A stretch of DNA of 64,000 nucleotides from Corynebacterium nuruki S6-4 (GTDB lineage: Bacteria > Actinomycetota > Actinomycetes > Mycobacteriales > Mycobacteriaceae). Shown in pieces: positions 39,421-48,925 of the stretch. Location of the stretch: contig NZ_CP042429.1 of the NCBI RefSeq assembly GCF_007970465.1, forward strand, positions 2,046,001-2,110,000. The letters run 5' to 3'. The notes under the pieces were generated by a model. It did no database searches and was not told the origin of the DNA. It saw only the letters and a list, made by a program, of their open reading frames with translations. The first letter of the stretch is position 1. Each line of letters opens with the position of its first letter. The translations under genes were made by a program, and so were the position numbers.

Positions 39421-41180
39421 CGCTCGCCCTGAATTACGCGGCCCGGTCCGACCGCGGTCTGGTGCGTGGCAACAACGAGGATTCCGCGGTCGCGGCGTGC
39501 CACGTCGTCGCCCTCGCCGACGGCATGGGCGGTCACGCCGCCGGTGAGGTCGCCTCCGACCTCATGATCCATGCCCTGCTGCCCCTGGAGGAGTCCGTCG
39601 CGACCGCCCTGGACCGGGGCGCGGACATCCCGGCCGAACGGCTGGTCGGCCTGCTGGTCGAGGCGATGGACACCGGCAACCGGGCCATCGCCGCACATGT
39701 CGACGAGAACCCGACCCTGGAGGGCATGGGCTGCACCCTCACGTCGCTGCTGTTCGACGGCGACCGGCTGGGGGTCTGCCATGTCGGTGACTCGCGCGGC
39801 TACCTGCTGCGCGACGGTGCCCTGGAGCAGGTTACCAAGGACGACACGTTCGTCCAGTCCCTCGTCGACGAGGGTCGGCTCGCCCCGGAGGACGTCAGCA
39901 GTCACCCGCAGCGTTCCCTCATCCTCAAGGCACTGACGGGGCGTCCGGTCGAGCCGACGACGCAGATCCGTGAGGCGCGCGCCGGCGACCGCTACATGCT
40001 GTGCTCGGACGGCCTGTCCGATCCGGTGAGTTTCGACACGATCCAGGAGGTCCTGGCGGTCGGGACGCCGGATGAGGCGGCGACGAAGCTCATCGACCTC
40101 GCCCTGCGTGGCGGGGGGCCGGACAATGTCACGGTCGTCGTCGCCGACGTCGTCGACCCGGACGCGCCCGACTCCTCCGTCACTGCCGCGGACCTGCCCA
40201 CCACCCCGGCGCTGGCCGGCGCGGTGGACCTCACCGCGAGTGAGTCCCCCCGGCCGGACACGGCGGCGGGACGCGCGGCCCGCGTCAATGTCGTCCGCCG
40301 TGCCGCAGACGGCGCAGGCAACGCCGACGGGGCCGACGGCACCGACGGCGACGGGTCGGACGCCACGGGTGACGCCTCCGGTGCCACCACCGTCGCCGAC
40401 GACGGGGAATCCACCGGCCGTCGGCGCGGCACCCGTGCCGGCCGGACGGGCCGCTCCCGGCGCAACCGCCGGCTGCTCACCGCACTGACCGCCGTCGTGG
40501 TGGTCCTGGTGGTCCTCGCCGGTTCGGCGTGGTTCGTCCGCCACAACCTCAACGACTCGTACTTCCTCGCCGTCGCAGAGCCCGACGACATCCCCGCAGT
40601 GGCGGTCACCCAGTCGGAGCAGGCGGAGGCTGCCGCGTCCGAGGCCGCCAAGGCCTCCGCCACGGCCGCTCCTACCGACGCACCCCCGTCGGAACCGGCC
40701 CCCGGCACGACCGCGAACACGGTGCCGGGGTCCTCGTCGGCACTGCCGTCCACCCTCGGTGCGGCGGCGGAGGCGGCCGCACACGGCACTCCGGTCATCA
40801 TCTACCAGGGTTCCCCGAGCAGCTTCCTGGGGATCTCGCTGCAGACCCCGTACCAGGAGGTCTGCCTCGACGACAAGGGTGCGGTGCGGCTGCTGCCCGC
40901 CGGCAGCGACGACCCGTGCCACCGGCTCAGCACCTCCGACCTGACCCCGGCGGCGCGCGGCACGCTCGACAATCTGCCGCGGGACTCCTACGAGGAGATC
41001 CAGGCGCAGCTGCGCCGGCTCGCCGAGCAGACGCTGCCCGCCTGCGTCACCCGCGACAGTGATCATTCGGACCATCCGGATCACCCGGACAACCCGGATC
41101 ACCCGGATCACGCAGACAACGCTGACCGGCCGGATTCTGACCTCACCACACCCGGTGTCTCCTGCCGGGAGGTGGGATGA
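39417..41180 (+). CDS. pstP: Ser/Thr protein phosphatase PstP (PP2C family)
   Basis: The protein has 587 residues. A PP2C metal-dependent phosphatase domain (about 1-240) has SDRGLVRGNNEDS, ADGMGGH, GDSRGYLLRDG, LCSDGLSD and GGPDNVTVVV, giving the metal-binding Asp set. A low-complexity juxtamembrane stretch leads to one transmembrane helix (about 353-375) and an extracytoplasmic tail. It removes phosphate from PknA, PknB and their targets. The tail is odd: nine 9-bp units near 41061-41141 encode Asp-His/Asn-Pro triplets. The ATGA overlap with fhaB and the 4-bp overlap with rodA show tight coupling. Confidence 0.96.
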   Translation: MTLALNYAARSDRGLVRGNNEDSAVAACHVVALADGMGGHAAGEVASDLMIHALLPLEESVATALDRGADIPAERLVGLLVEAMDTGNRAIAAHVDENPTLEGMGCTLTSLLFDGDRLGVCHVGDSRGYLLRDGALEQVTKDDTFVQSLVDEGRLAPEDVSSHPQRSLILKALTGRPVEPTTQIREARAGDRYMLCSDGLSDPVSFDTIQEVLAVGTPDEAATKLIDLALRGGGPDNVTVVVADVVDPDAPDSSVTAADLPTTPALAGAVDLTASESPRPDTAAGRAARVNVVRRAADGAGNADGADGTDGDGSDATGDASGATTVADDGESTGRRRGTRAGRTGRSRRNRRLLTALTAVVVVLVVLAGSAWFVRHNLNDSYFLAVAEPDDIPAVAVTQSEQAEAAASEAAKASATAAPTDAPPSEPAPGTTANTVPGSSSALPSTLGAAAEAAAHGTPVIIYQGSPSSFLGISLQTPYQEVCLDDKGAVRLLPAGSDDPCHRLSTSDLTPAARGTLDNLPRDSYEEIQAQLRRLAEQTLPACVTRDSDHSDHPDHPDNPDHPDHADNADRPDSDLTTPGVSCREVG

Positions 41181-42562
41181 TGAGCCGCGCACACTTCCGC
41201 CCGACGGAGCTGACCCTGCTGGTCTTCTCCGCCCTGATCCTCGGGGTGGCGCTCGTCGCCCTGCAGACCTCCCTGGAGAACGACCTCGATTCGGAGGTCT
41301 TCACCGTGGTCGGCGGCTATGTCGCCACGTTCGGTGTCGCCCATGTCGTCCTGTGCCTGAAGGCCCCGGAGGCGGACCAGATCATGCTGCCCATCGCCGC
41401 GCTGCTCAACGCGCTGGGCCTGGTGATGATCTACCGCATCGACCTCGCGCTCGATTCCTCGCGGGCGACCTCGCAGATCATGTGGACGGTGATCGGCGTG
41501 GTGATCTTCTGCGCCGTCATCATCGCCATGAAGTCCCACCAGAACCTGCAGAACTACGCCTACCTGCTGGGGCTCGGCGGGCTGGTGCTGTCCGCACTGC
41601 CGATCGTGTGGCCCACCTCGATCAACGCGGACGCCAAGGTGTGGATCAGCATCGGCCCGGTCTCGATCCAGCCCGGCGAGTTCGCGAAGATCATGCTGCT
41701 GATCTTCTTCGCTGCCCTGCTCGTCAACAAGCGCACCATGTTCACCGTCGCCGGACGCCGCGTCCTCGGTCTCCAGTTCCCCCGGTTGCGCGACCTGGGG
41801 CCGATCCTGCTGGTCTGGGGCATCGCCATCCTCATCATGGCGGCGCAGAACGACTTCGGCCCCGCCCTGCTGCTGTTCGGCACGGTGCTGGGCATGCTCT
41901 ACATCGCGACCGGACGCCCCTCCTGGCTGGTCATCGGCATCGGCCTGGCGGCGATCGGCGCGTGGGGCGTGTTCCAGATCTCGGACAAGATCCAGGACCG
42001 CTTCACCAACTACCTCGACCCGATCGCGAACTACGACGGGAACGGCTACCAGCTGGCCCAGGCACTGTTCGGCATGTCCTTCGGCGGTGTGACCGGTACC
42101 GGTCTCGGCGAGGGCTACCCGCAGATCGTGCCGGTCGCCTGGTCGGACTTCATCCTCTCGTCGGTCGGTGAGGAGCTCGGCTTCGTCGGCCTGGCGGCCG
42201 TGCTGATCCTCTTCGCGGTGCTCGTCGCCCGCGGGTTCACGACGGCACTGCGGACCCCGGACTCCTTCGGGAAGCTCGTCGCCGCGGGCCTGTCGTTCAC
42301 CATGGCGATCCAGGTCTTCGTCGTCACCGGCGGTATCTCGAAGCTGCTGCCGATGACCGGTCTGACCACCCCGTTCATGTCGCACGGCGGGTCGAGTCTG
42401 CTGGCGAACTACATCCTGCTGGCGATCCTGCTGAAGATCTCCCACGACGGCCGGCTCCGGCGCGCCGCCGCGGCCGGCGACAGCACCGCCGCAGCCGTCG
42501 ACGGTCCGGCCGACAGTGCCGGCCACCCGGGGACGGGTCTCAACCAGGAGGTGCAGAAATGA
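41177..42562 (+). CDS. rodA: RodA/FtsW-type SEDS peptidoglycan glycosyltransferase
   Basis: The protein has 461 residues with about 12 membrane helices. It polymerises lipid II into glycan strands together with the class B PBP encoded next. SEDS landmarks include the QPGEFAKIMLLIFFA segment, NDFGPALLLFGTVLGMLYIATGR, and the C-terminal GLTTPFMSHGGSSLLANY motif. A short Ala-rich cytoplasmic tail follows. It overlaps pstP and pbpA by 4 bp each, so the three are translationally coupled. Confidence 0.96.
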   Translation: MMSRAHFRPTELTLLVFSALILGVALVALQTSLENDLDSEVFTVVGGYVATFGVAHVVLCLKAPEADQIMLPIAALLNALGLVMIYRIDLALDSSRATSQIMWTVIGVVIFCAVIIAMKSHQNLQNYAYLLGLGGLVLSALPIVWPTSINADAKVWISIGPVSIQPGEFAKIMLLIFFAALLVNKRTMFTVAGRRVLGLQFPRLRDLGPILLVWGIAILIMAAQNDFGPALLLFGTVLGMLYIATGRPSWLVIGIGLAAIGAWGVFQISDKIQDRFTNYLDPIANYDGNGYQLAQALFGMSFGGVTGTGLGEGYPQIVPVAWSDFILSSVGEELGFVGLAAVLILFAVLVARGFTTALRTPDSFGKLVAAGLSFTMAIQVFVVTGGISKLLPMTGLTTPFMSHGGSSLLANYILLAILLKISHDGRLRRAAAAGDSTAAAVDGPADSAGHPGTGLNQEVQK

Positions 42563-44010
42563 ACCGTGCCATCCGCAATGTGTCGGTCTTCGTCTTCCTC
42601 CTCATCGTCATTCTGCTGGTGAACCTCACCTACATCCAGGGCTTCAAGGAGGACGACTACGCGAACAACCCGCGTGACGCCCGCCAGTACTTCGAGACGA
42701 AGTCGGTGCCGCGCGGCCAGATCACCGCCGGCGGCCAGGTCCTCGCCCAGTCCACCGCCGACGAGGACGGCCTCTACTCCCGTCAGTACCCGATGGACCC
42801 GGTCGCCTACGGTTCGGTGCTCGGCTACCTCTCCGACCGCTACGGCGCCTCGGGGCTGGAGCAGTCGCAGAACAGCATCCTCGACGGCACCGATGACTCG
42901 CTGTTCTCCCACCAGGTGTGGGACACGCTCACCGGCAAGGAGAAGCGCGGCGCGAACATCGACCTGACCCTCGAGCCGAATGTGCAGCAGGTCGCCTACG
43001 AGCAGCTGGCGAACGCGGGCTACTCGGGCTCGGTCGTGGCACTGCGTCCCTCCACCGGGGAGGTGCTCGCCATGGCGTCCACCCCCTCCTACAACCCGGC
43101 GGACCTGGTCTCGACCGACCCGTCGGCCGAGGAGAACGCCTTCACCGCGCTGCAGAACGACGACAGCGCCCCGTTGCTCGACCGCTCCACCCAGCAGATC
43201 CAGCCGCCCGGGTCGACGTTCAAGCTCATCACGACCGCGACCGCACTGCAGGCCGGGGACACCGCCGACACGCTCGTCAACGGCGACAGTCGGATCACCC
43301 TGCCGGACGGGACGACCACGCTGGAGAACTACGGCGGCGAGACCTGCGGCGGCGGGCCGGTCCCGCTGCGCACCGCCTTCGCGAAGTCCTGCAACACGTC
43401 GTTCGTGGACCTGTCGCAGCGCCACGGTATCGACCCGTTCAAGGCGACGGCGAAGGCCTTCGGCATCGACGAGGACACGGACAGTCTCGGCCTGCCGGTG
43501 CAGACCTCCACGGTCGGCCCCATCGAGGACAACTCGGCGCTGGCGCAGTCCGCCATCGGTCAGCGCGACGTGGCCCTCACCCCGCTGCAGAACGCGGTCA
43601 TCGCCGCGACGATCGCCAACGGGGGCGTCCGGATGGAGCCCCACCTGATCAAGCAGGTAACGGGAGCGGACCTGAAACCGCTGTCTACAACGAAGCCCAA
43701 GGAGGTGAACCGCGCCATCCCGAAGGAGACGGCAGACCAGTTGACCGATCTCATGCGTGGGTCGGAGCAGTACTCCGGCGGCACCGGCGACATCGCGTCG
43801 AAGACGGGTACCGCCGAGCACGGTGAGGATTCCCGGAACTCGAACCCGCACGCCTGGTACGTCGCCTTCGCCCCGAGTGAGAACGCCGATGTCGCGGTCG
43901 CCGTCCTCGTCGAGAACGGCGGTAACCGGGGGCAGGCCGCCACCGGTGGGGCGGTGGCCGGGCCGATCGGCCGGGCCGTCATGCAGGCGGCACTGCAGGA
44001 TGCACAGTAG
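42559..44010 (+). CDS. pbpA: PbpA, class B penicillin-binding protein (transpeptidase)
   Basis: The protein has 483 residues. One N-terminal membrane helix (about 7-27) anchors a periplasmic enzyme that cross-links peptidoglycan and partners RodA. The transpeptidase motifs are complete: S219TFK (SxxK), S277CN (SxN) and K415TG. In mycobacteria PbpA is phosphorylated by PknB and acts in division and elongation. An AGGAGGT ribosome-binding site lies before the next gene, pknA, 29 bp downstream. Confidence 0.96.
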   Translation: MNRAIRNVSVFVFLLIVILLVNLTYIQGFKEDDYANNPRDARQYFETKSVPRGQITAGGQVLAQSTADEDGLYSRQYPMDPVAYGSVLGYLSDRYGASGLEQSQNSILDGTDDSLFSHQVWDTLTGKEKRGANIDLTLEPNVQQVAYEQLANAGYSGSVVALRPSTGEVLAMASTPSYNPADLVSTDPSAEENAFTALQNDDSAPLLDRSTQQIQPPGSTFKLITTATALQAGDTADTLVNGDSRITLPDGTTTLENYGGETCGGGPVPLRTAFAKSCNTSFVDLSQRHGIDPFKATAKAFGIDEDTDSLGLPVQTSTVGPIEDNSALAQSAIGQRDVALTPLQNAVIAATIANGGVRMEPHLIKQVTGADLKPLSTTKPKEVNRAIPKETADQLTDLMRGSEQYSGGTGDIASKTGTAEHGEDSRNSNPHAWYVAFAPSENADVAVAVLVENGGNRGQAATGGAVAGPIGRAVMQAALQDAQ

Positions 44011-44039
44011 GACGATCCCCGGACAGGAGGTGAGAGCAC

Positions 44040-45716
44040 ATGAGTGACAACGACAGCGTGAACGGTACGAACGGAGAGACCGGAGAGACACAGGCTTTCG
44101 GGGTTCCGGACGCCGTCGCCGGGGGCTCCGGTGACCGCAACGCACACGACCCGGGGCGGATGCAGCGCGTCCTCGACACCCACTACGGTGCCGGACGGTT
44201 CCGGACCGGGAAGGTCATCGGACGCGGCGGCATGTCCACCGTGTGGCTCGCCTACGACACCGGCGAGCAGCGCGATGTCGCGGTGAAGGTCCTCAAGCCC
44301 GAGCTCACCGACGACCCGGAGTTCCGGGCCCGGTTCCGGGCGGAGGCGGAGGCCGCGGAGACGATCCGCTCCGAGCATGTCGTCGCCACCTACGACTACG
44401 GCGAGCAGGCCAACGTCGACGGCACCGGGATGACCTACTGCTTCATCGTCATGGAGTACATCCAGGGCGAGTCGCTGGCGGACATCCTCGCCCGCGAGCG
44501 CACCCTGCCGGAGGTCATGGCACTGGACCTCATCACGCAGGCCGCACTGGGTCTGCAGGCGATCCACGAGCGACGGCTCGTGCACCGCGACATCAAACCC
44601 GGAAACCTCATGGTCACCGCCGACGGGGTGGTGAAGGTCACCGACTTCGGCATCGCCAAGGCGGCGTCCGCCGTCCCCCTGACGCGCACCGGCATGGTCG
44701 TCGGCACCGCCCAGTACGTGTCCCCGGAGCAGGCCCAGGGCCACGACGTGGGGCCGTCGAGCGACGTGTACTCGCTCGGTGTGGTCGGCTACGAGATGCT
44801 GGCGGGACGCCGTCCCTTCGCCGGCGAGTCCACCGTCTCGGTGGCGCTGAAGCACATCAGCGCCCCGGTCCCGGAGATCCCGGGGGAGGTCTCCGCGCCG
44901 ATGCGCCGCCTGATCAGCGTGTGCCTGCGCAAGAACCCGGCGGCACGCTACGCCGACGGCGCCGAGCTCGCCGCCGCCACGGTGCCGGTGCACGACGGCC
45001 AGATGCCGCCCGAGCCCCGGTCGGGCGTCGGCCCGGCCACTGATCCGCGCAGTCCGCAGGCCCCGCAGACGCAGCTCGCCCCGGGCACGACCGCGGTGCC
45101 TGCGGCGGCGGGGGCGGCGGCCGCCGGGTCCGGGCGCCTCGGCCGGGTCACCGACCGGTCGAACATGGGTCCGGCGCCGCGCGACCGGCGACGGGGCAGG
45201 ACACAGCAGGCACAGCAGGGTCGGCCGGCGCCGAAGAAGTCGGGCAGTCCCGCGCTGTGGGCGTGGGCCGGTGGCCTGATCCTCGTCGCCGCACTGGCCG
45301 TGGTGGTCTGGATGCTCGTCTCCGGTGACCACGACGGTGGTTCCGCACCGGCGACGGAGACCCACACCGTCACCAACGACGTGCCGGTCCAGCAGGACCC
45401 CGGCTACGGCAGCACCCCGGGCAACGGAAGCGGTACCGGTACCGGCGGGGCGAACACGCCCACCAGTCCGGACGAGGGCACCGGGGAGGAGTCGCCGACC
45501 CCGACGACCCCGCCGGAGACCTCCCCGGAACCGTCGCCGTCGCCGAACCCGTCGCCGAAACCGTCGCCGTCGCCGAACCCGCTGCCGGATCCCTCCGACA
45601 TCGGCGGCGCCCTCGACGATCTGCTCGGCGGGAACGGCAACACGGCCATGCCCGACCCCACCGGCGGCACCGGACACGGCACCGGCGGCGCGACGACCAC
45701 GGACAAGGAAGCGTGA
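44040..45716 (+). CDS. pknA: Ser/Thr protein kinase PknA
   Basis: The protein has 558 residues. The kinase domain (about 50-320) has Lys83 in VAVKVLKPEL, the catalytic loop HRDIKPGN (Asp184), DFG in VTDFGIAKA, and the activation segment through GTAQYVSPEQA. A basic linker leads to one transmembrane helix (about 404-424). The extracytoplasmic tail is Pro/Ser/Thr-rich without PASTA domains. PknA is essential in mycobacteria and phosphorylates division and envelope proteins such as Wag31. The start is the ATG at 44040, where a strong AGGAGG site fits. Confidence 0.95.
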   Translation: MSDNDSVNGTNGETGETQAFGVPDAVAGGSGDRNAHDPGRMQRVLDTHYGAGRFRTGKVIGRGGMSTVWLAYDTGEQRDVAVKVLKPELTDDPEFRARFRAEAEAAETIRSEHVVATYDYGEQANVDGTGMTYCFIVMEYIQGESLADILARERTLPEVMALDLITQAALGLQAIHERRLVHRDIKPGNLMVTADGVVKVTDFGIAKAASAVPLTRTGMVVGTAQYVSPEQAQGHDVGPSSDVYSLGVVGYEMLAGRRPFAGESTVSVALKHISAPVPEIPGEVSAPMRRLISVCLRKNPAARYADGAELAAATVPVHDGQMPPEPRSGVGPATDPRSPQAPQTQLAPGTTAVPAAAGAAAAGSGRLGRVTDRSNMGPAPRDRRRGRTQQAQQGRPAPKKSGSPALWAWAGGLILVAALAVVVWMLVSGDHDGGSAPATETHTVTNDVPVQQDPGYGSTPGNGSGTGTGGANTPTSPDEGTGEESPTPTTPPETSPEPSPSPNPSPKPSPSPNPLPDPSDIGGALDDLLGGNGNTAMPDPTGGTGHGTGGATTTDKEA

Positions 45717-45801
45717 TCTTTGTGCACCGATCCGCTATTGTCACACCAGTCACACCGGCCGCCGCGACCGACGCCGCCGTCACCACCGAGGGAGTGAGGT
45801 C

Positions 45802-47844
45802 ATGAGCCTGAGCAACACCACGCTCGACGGGCGTTACCTGCTCGGACCCGTCATCGGGACCGGCGGCATGTCCGACGTCTATGCCGCGACCGACCAGCTG
45901 CTCGGCCGCGACGTCGCCGTGAAGATGATGCGCGCCGACCTCGCCCGCGACCCCACCTTCCTGGAACGGTTCCGGCGCGAGGCGCAGAACGCCGCCAAGC
46001 TGAACCACCACGCGATCGTCGCCGTGTACGACACCGGTCAGACCGACGAGGCCAGCGGCTCGGTGCCGTACATCGTCATGGAGCGGGTCCACGGCGAAAC
46101 CCTCCGGGAGATCGTGCAGGACTCGGGTGCCATGCCGCTCGAGGAGGCGAGCCGCGTCATGGCGGAGGTGTGCCGGGCGCTGGCGTTCTCCCACGAGGCC
46201 GGCATCATCCACCGGGACATCAAGCCCGCGAACATCATGATCACCAACACCGGTGCGGTGAAGGTGATGGACTTCGGCATCGCCCGCGCCCTCACGGACT
46301 CCACCTCCGCGATGACGCAGACCTCCGCGGTCATCGGCACCGCCCAGTACCTGTCGCCCGAGCAGGCCCGCGGCAAGTCCGCCGACAACCGCTCCGACCT
46401 CTACGCCGCCGGCTGTGTGTACTACGAAATCGTCACCGGACGGCCGCCGTTCACCGGCGAGTCACCGTTCTCGGTCGCCTTCCAGCACGTGCAGGACAAT
46501 CCCGAGCCCCCGTCGACCTATCTCCGGCTCGACGACCGGCGGGCCCTCGCACTCGACGCGGTCACCCTCACCGCCATGGCCAAGGACCCCGGCGACCGGT
46601 ACGACACGGCACTGGAGATGGCCGACGACCTGCAGCGGGTGGCCGACGGTCGGACGCCGCTCGCCGCGGCGGCCTGGGCCGAGACCACCGACTTCAGCTC
46701 CCAGGGTGGTGGCCATGAAGCCGCGACCACCGTCCTGCCCGTCGCGACCGGCGCCGCCGGTGGTGCCGCAGCCGGAGCAGCCGCCGCCGGGGCCGCCGGG
46801 GCGGGTCAGCCGCCGCTGCCGCCGCAGCCGACGCCGCAGCCCGCCGCACCGGACCCCGCGGCGTCCGACGACGCCCGTCACCGGCAGCGCCGGTGGACGA
46901 CCGTGCTCTGGTCCGTCATCCTCGTCGCCCTGCTGGGACTCGGCGGGTACTTCGTCTACAACGCCGTCCGCGGCGACGACCACAGCGGCGAAGCCTCCGT
47001 GGCCGAACAGGTCCGCGTCCCCGATGTCGCGAACAAGTCCCAGGCGGAGGCGGAGGACCTGCTGAAGAAGGCCGGTTTCCGGGTCTCCACACGCGACCAG
47101 CCGGACGCCGAGGTGCCGCGCGGCACCGCCGTCGGTACCGACCCCGCGGCGAATTCCTCCGTCCCCAAGGGGTCGGACGTCACCCTGCTGGTCTCCTCCG
47201 GCAAGGAGATCACCGACGTCCCCGACCTCACCGGGATGACGACCTCGCGCGCCGAGAAGGCGCTGTCGGACGCCGGGCTCAAGCTCAAGTCCCAGGTCGC
47301 CGAGGAGTCGAGTTCCGATGTGCCCGCCGGGCAGATCATCTCGCAGAACCCCGCCCAGGGCACCCAGGTCTCGAAGGGCACCGAGGTGGCCATCACGGTC
47401 TCCAGCGGCTCCGAGCAGGTGCGGGTGCCGACCGTGACCGGTCAGACCGTCGATGAGGCGCGGGCGAACCTCGAGGGCGCCGGCTTCACCGTCGAGGTCA
47501 ACCAGGTCGATTCCACCCAGCCCACCGGCCGGGTGCTGTCCGCCAGCGACGAGGGGTCCCGGGTGCCGAAGGGTTCCACGGTCACGCTGACCGTCTCGAA
47601 GGGCAACCAGATCCAGCTGCCCGACGTCACCGGTAAGCAGTTCAGCGATGTCTTCGGTGCACTGCGCGCCGCCGGCTGGGAGGGCTCCCAGTCCGACATC
47701 CGCCGCGAGGACGTCAACCAGATCGACCCGTTGGCCGTGGACAAGGTCGTCGGGCAGAGCCCGTCGGCCGGTGCCACCGTCGGCAAGCGCGACCAGATCA
47801 CCGTGCGGGTGAACGTGCTGGGCGTCGATCTGCCCCGGCCGTGA
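45802..47844 (+). CDS. pknB: Ser/Thr protein kinase PknB with PASTA repeats
   Basis: The protein has 680 residues from the ATG at 45802 (GGAGTGAGGTC upstream). The kinase domain (1-275) has Lys41, HRDIKPANIM (Asp139), DFGIARA and GTAQYLSPEQARGKSADNRSD. A basic/Ala-rich juxtamembrane region and one transmembrane helix (about 366-388) follow. The extracytoplasmic part carries four PASTA domains, with signatures such as VPDVANKSQAEAEDLLKKAG, VPDLTGM, VPTVTGQTVDEAR and LPDVTGKQ. PASTA domains sense muropeptides or lipid II, so the kinase couples cell-wall status to growth. It is the last gene of the operon. Confidence 0.97.
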   Translation: MSLSNTTLDGRYLLGPVIGTGGMSDVYAATDQLLGRDVAVKMMRADLARDPTFLERFRREAQNAAKLNHHAIVAVYDTGQTDEASGSVPYIVMERVHGETLREIVQDSGAMPLEEASRVMAEVCRALAFSHEAGIIHRDIKPANIMITNTGAVKVMDFGIARALTDSTSAMTQTSAVIGTAQYLSPEQARGKSADNRSDLYAAGCVYYEIVTGRPPFTGESPFSVAFQHVQDNPEPPSTYLRLDDRRALALDAVTLTAMAKDPGDRYDTALEMADDLQRVADGRTPLAAAAWAETTDFSSQGGGHEAATTVLPVATGAAGGAAAGAAAAGAAGAGQPPLPPQPTPQPAAPDPAASDDARHRQRRWTTVLWSVILVALLGLGGYFVYNAVRGDDHSGEASVAEQVRVPDVANKSQAEAEDLLKKAGFRVSTRDQPDAEVPRGTAVGTDPAANSSVPKGSDVTLLVSSGKEITDVPDLTGMTTSRAEKALSDAGLKLKSQVAEESSSDVPAGQIISQNPAQGTQVSKGTEVAITVSSGSEQVRVPTVTGQTVDEARANLEGAGFTVEVNQVDSTQPTGRVLSASDEGSRVPKGSTVTLTVSKGNQIQLPDVTGKQFSDVFGALRAAGWEGSQSDIRREDVNQIDPLAVDKVVGQSPSAGATVGKRDQITVRVNVLGVDLPRP

Positions 47845-47874
47845 CCGCCGGCCGGGCCGGCACAGTCGGCAGGG

Positions 47875-48558
47875 TCAGCTGAGCACTGCGGCGGTGGACT
47901 GCTGGGCCTCGGCGTGCCGGGCCTCGAGGGCGGCGATCTGTGACTCGTCGACGGGGCGTCCGGCCACCGCCAGCCAGTTCGCAAGGATCCGGTGACCGTG
48001 CTCGGTCATGACGGACTCGGGGTGGAACTGCACCGAGTGCACCGGCAGTTCCCGGTGCCGCATCGACATGATCATGCCCGAGGGGGCTTCACCGGTGACG
48101 ACGAGTTCGTCGGGCAGACTGTCGCGGGCGACGGTCAGTGAGTGGTAGCGGGCGACGGTGAACGGGGAGGGGATCCCGGCGAGCACGCCGGTCCCGTCAT
48201 GGACGACCGGGCTGGTCTTGCCGTGGAACAGTTCGCCGGCGCGGATGACGTCCCCGCCGAAGTGCAGGGCGATGGCCTGGTGGCCGAGACAGACGCCGAA
48301 CAGCGGGACGCGGTGGTCGACCGCCCAGGAGATGACCTCGGGCATCCGGCCGGCGGCGGCGGGCTCGCCGGGTCCCGGGGAGAGCAGGATCGCGTCGAAG
48401 CCGGACAGGGCCGTGTCGAGTGCCGTGCCGGCCGTGTCCGGGGCACCCAGTTCAGCGGCATCGTTGCGCCACACCGTACAGTCCTCGCCGAGTTCCCCGA
48501 GGTACTGCACGAGGTTGTAGACGAAACTGTCGTAGTTGTCGATGACGAGGATGCGCAT
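47875..48558 (-). CDS. Glutamine amidotransferase, anthranilate/aminodeoxychorismate synthase component II
   Basis: The protein has 227 residues. This class I amidotransferase releases ammonia from glutamine for chorismate amination. The catalytic Cys90 is in FGVCLGHQA, and the His and Glu are in VQFHPESVMTEHG; the oxyanion motif LSPGPGEP is at residue 59-66. The gene at this place in mycobacteria and corynebacteria is annotated trpG or pabA. Since no trpE lies beside it, a folate (pabA) or shared role is as likely as tryptophan. It converges with pknB. Confidence 0.92.
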   Translation of the reverse strand: MRILVIDNYDSFVYNLVQYLGELGEDCTVWRNDAAELGAPDTAGTALDTALSGFDAILLSPGPGEPAAAGRMPEVISWAVDHRVPLFGVCLGHQAIALHFGGDVIRAGELFHGKTSPVVHDGTGVLAGIPSPFTVARYHSLTVARDSLPDELVVTGEAPSGMIMSMRHRELPVHSVQFHPESVMTEHGHRILANWLAVAGRPVDESQIAALEARHAEAQQSTAAVLS

Positions 48559-48646
48559 GCTGACATCCTAACCGCTGCCGTGTCGCTGGTACGCTGGAGA
48601 CGTTCACCGTACGACCACACGTCTCCACCATCTGGGAGGACACCCC

Positions 48647-48925
48647 ATGCCGAAGTCGAGGATCTCCGACAACCTGGACGCGCAGTCCGGCAGCACCTCC
48701 TCCGCCGCCGACCGCCGCACCCCGGTCAAACTCAACGCCACCGGCACCCCGCGCTGGTACATCGTGCTCATGCTCGGGCTGATGCTGCTGGGTCTGGCCT
48801 GGCTCGTGGTCAACTACATCGCCGGCGACAAGATCCCCTTCATGCAGGATCTGGACGCCTGGAACTACCTCATCGGATTCGGCCTGTTCATCGTCGGCCT
48901 GCTCATGACCATGGGTTGGAAGTAG
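48647..48925 (+). CDS. crgA: Cell division protein CrgA
   Basis: The 92-residue protein begins MPKSRISD, followed by two transmembrane helices (about 38-56 and 71-89) with the conserved [19 protein letters not shown] and the [19 protein letters not shown] terminus. CrgA binds FtsZ, FtsQ, FtsI and CwsA and stabilises the septal complex in actinobacteria. A GGGAGG site precedes the ATG. It overlaps the convergent rhomboid gene by 23 bp. Confidence 0.96.
   Translation: MPKSRISDNLDAQSGSTSSAADRRTPVKLNATGTPRWYIVLMLGLMLLGLAWLVVNYIAGDKIPFMQDLDAWNYLIGFGLFIVGLLMTMGWK

Noticed and set aside
38601..41192. Very long minus-strand open frame (863 codons) antisense to fhaA/fhaB/pstP
   Set aside because: It is the high-GC shadow of three conserved genes; the translation is Arg/Gly/Asp/His-rich without any domain.
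43560..45677. Minus-strand open frame of 705 codons antisense to pbpA and pknA
   Set aside because: It is a GC-rich shadow; the sense strand carries complete PBP and kinase motifs.
47845..47874. GC-rich palindrome GCCGGCCGGGCCGGC between pknB and the amidotransferase as a terminator
   Set aside because: It is short, purely GC and without a U-run; the sequence could be chance in this base composition.
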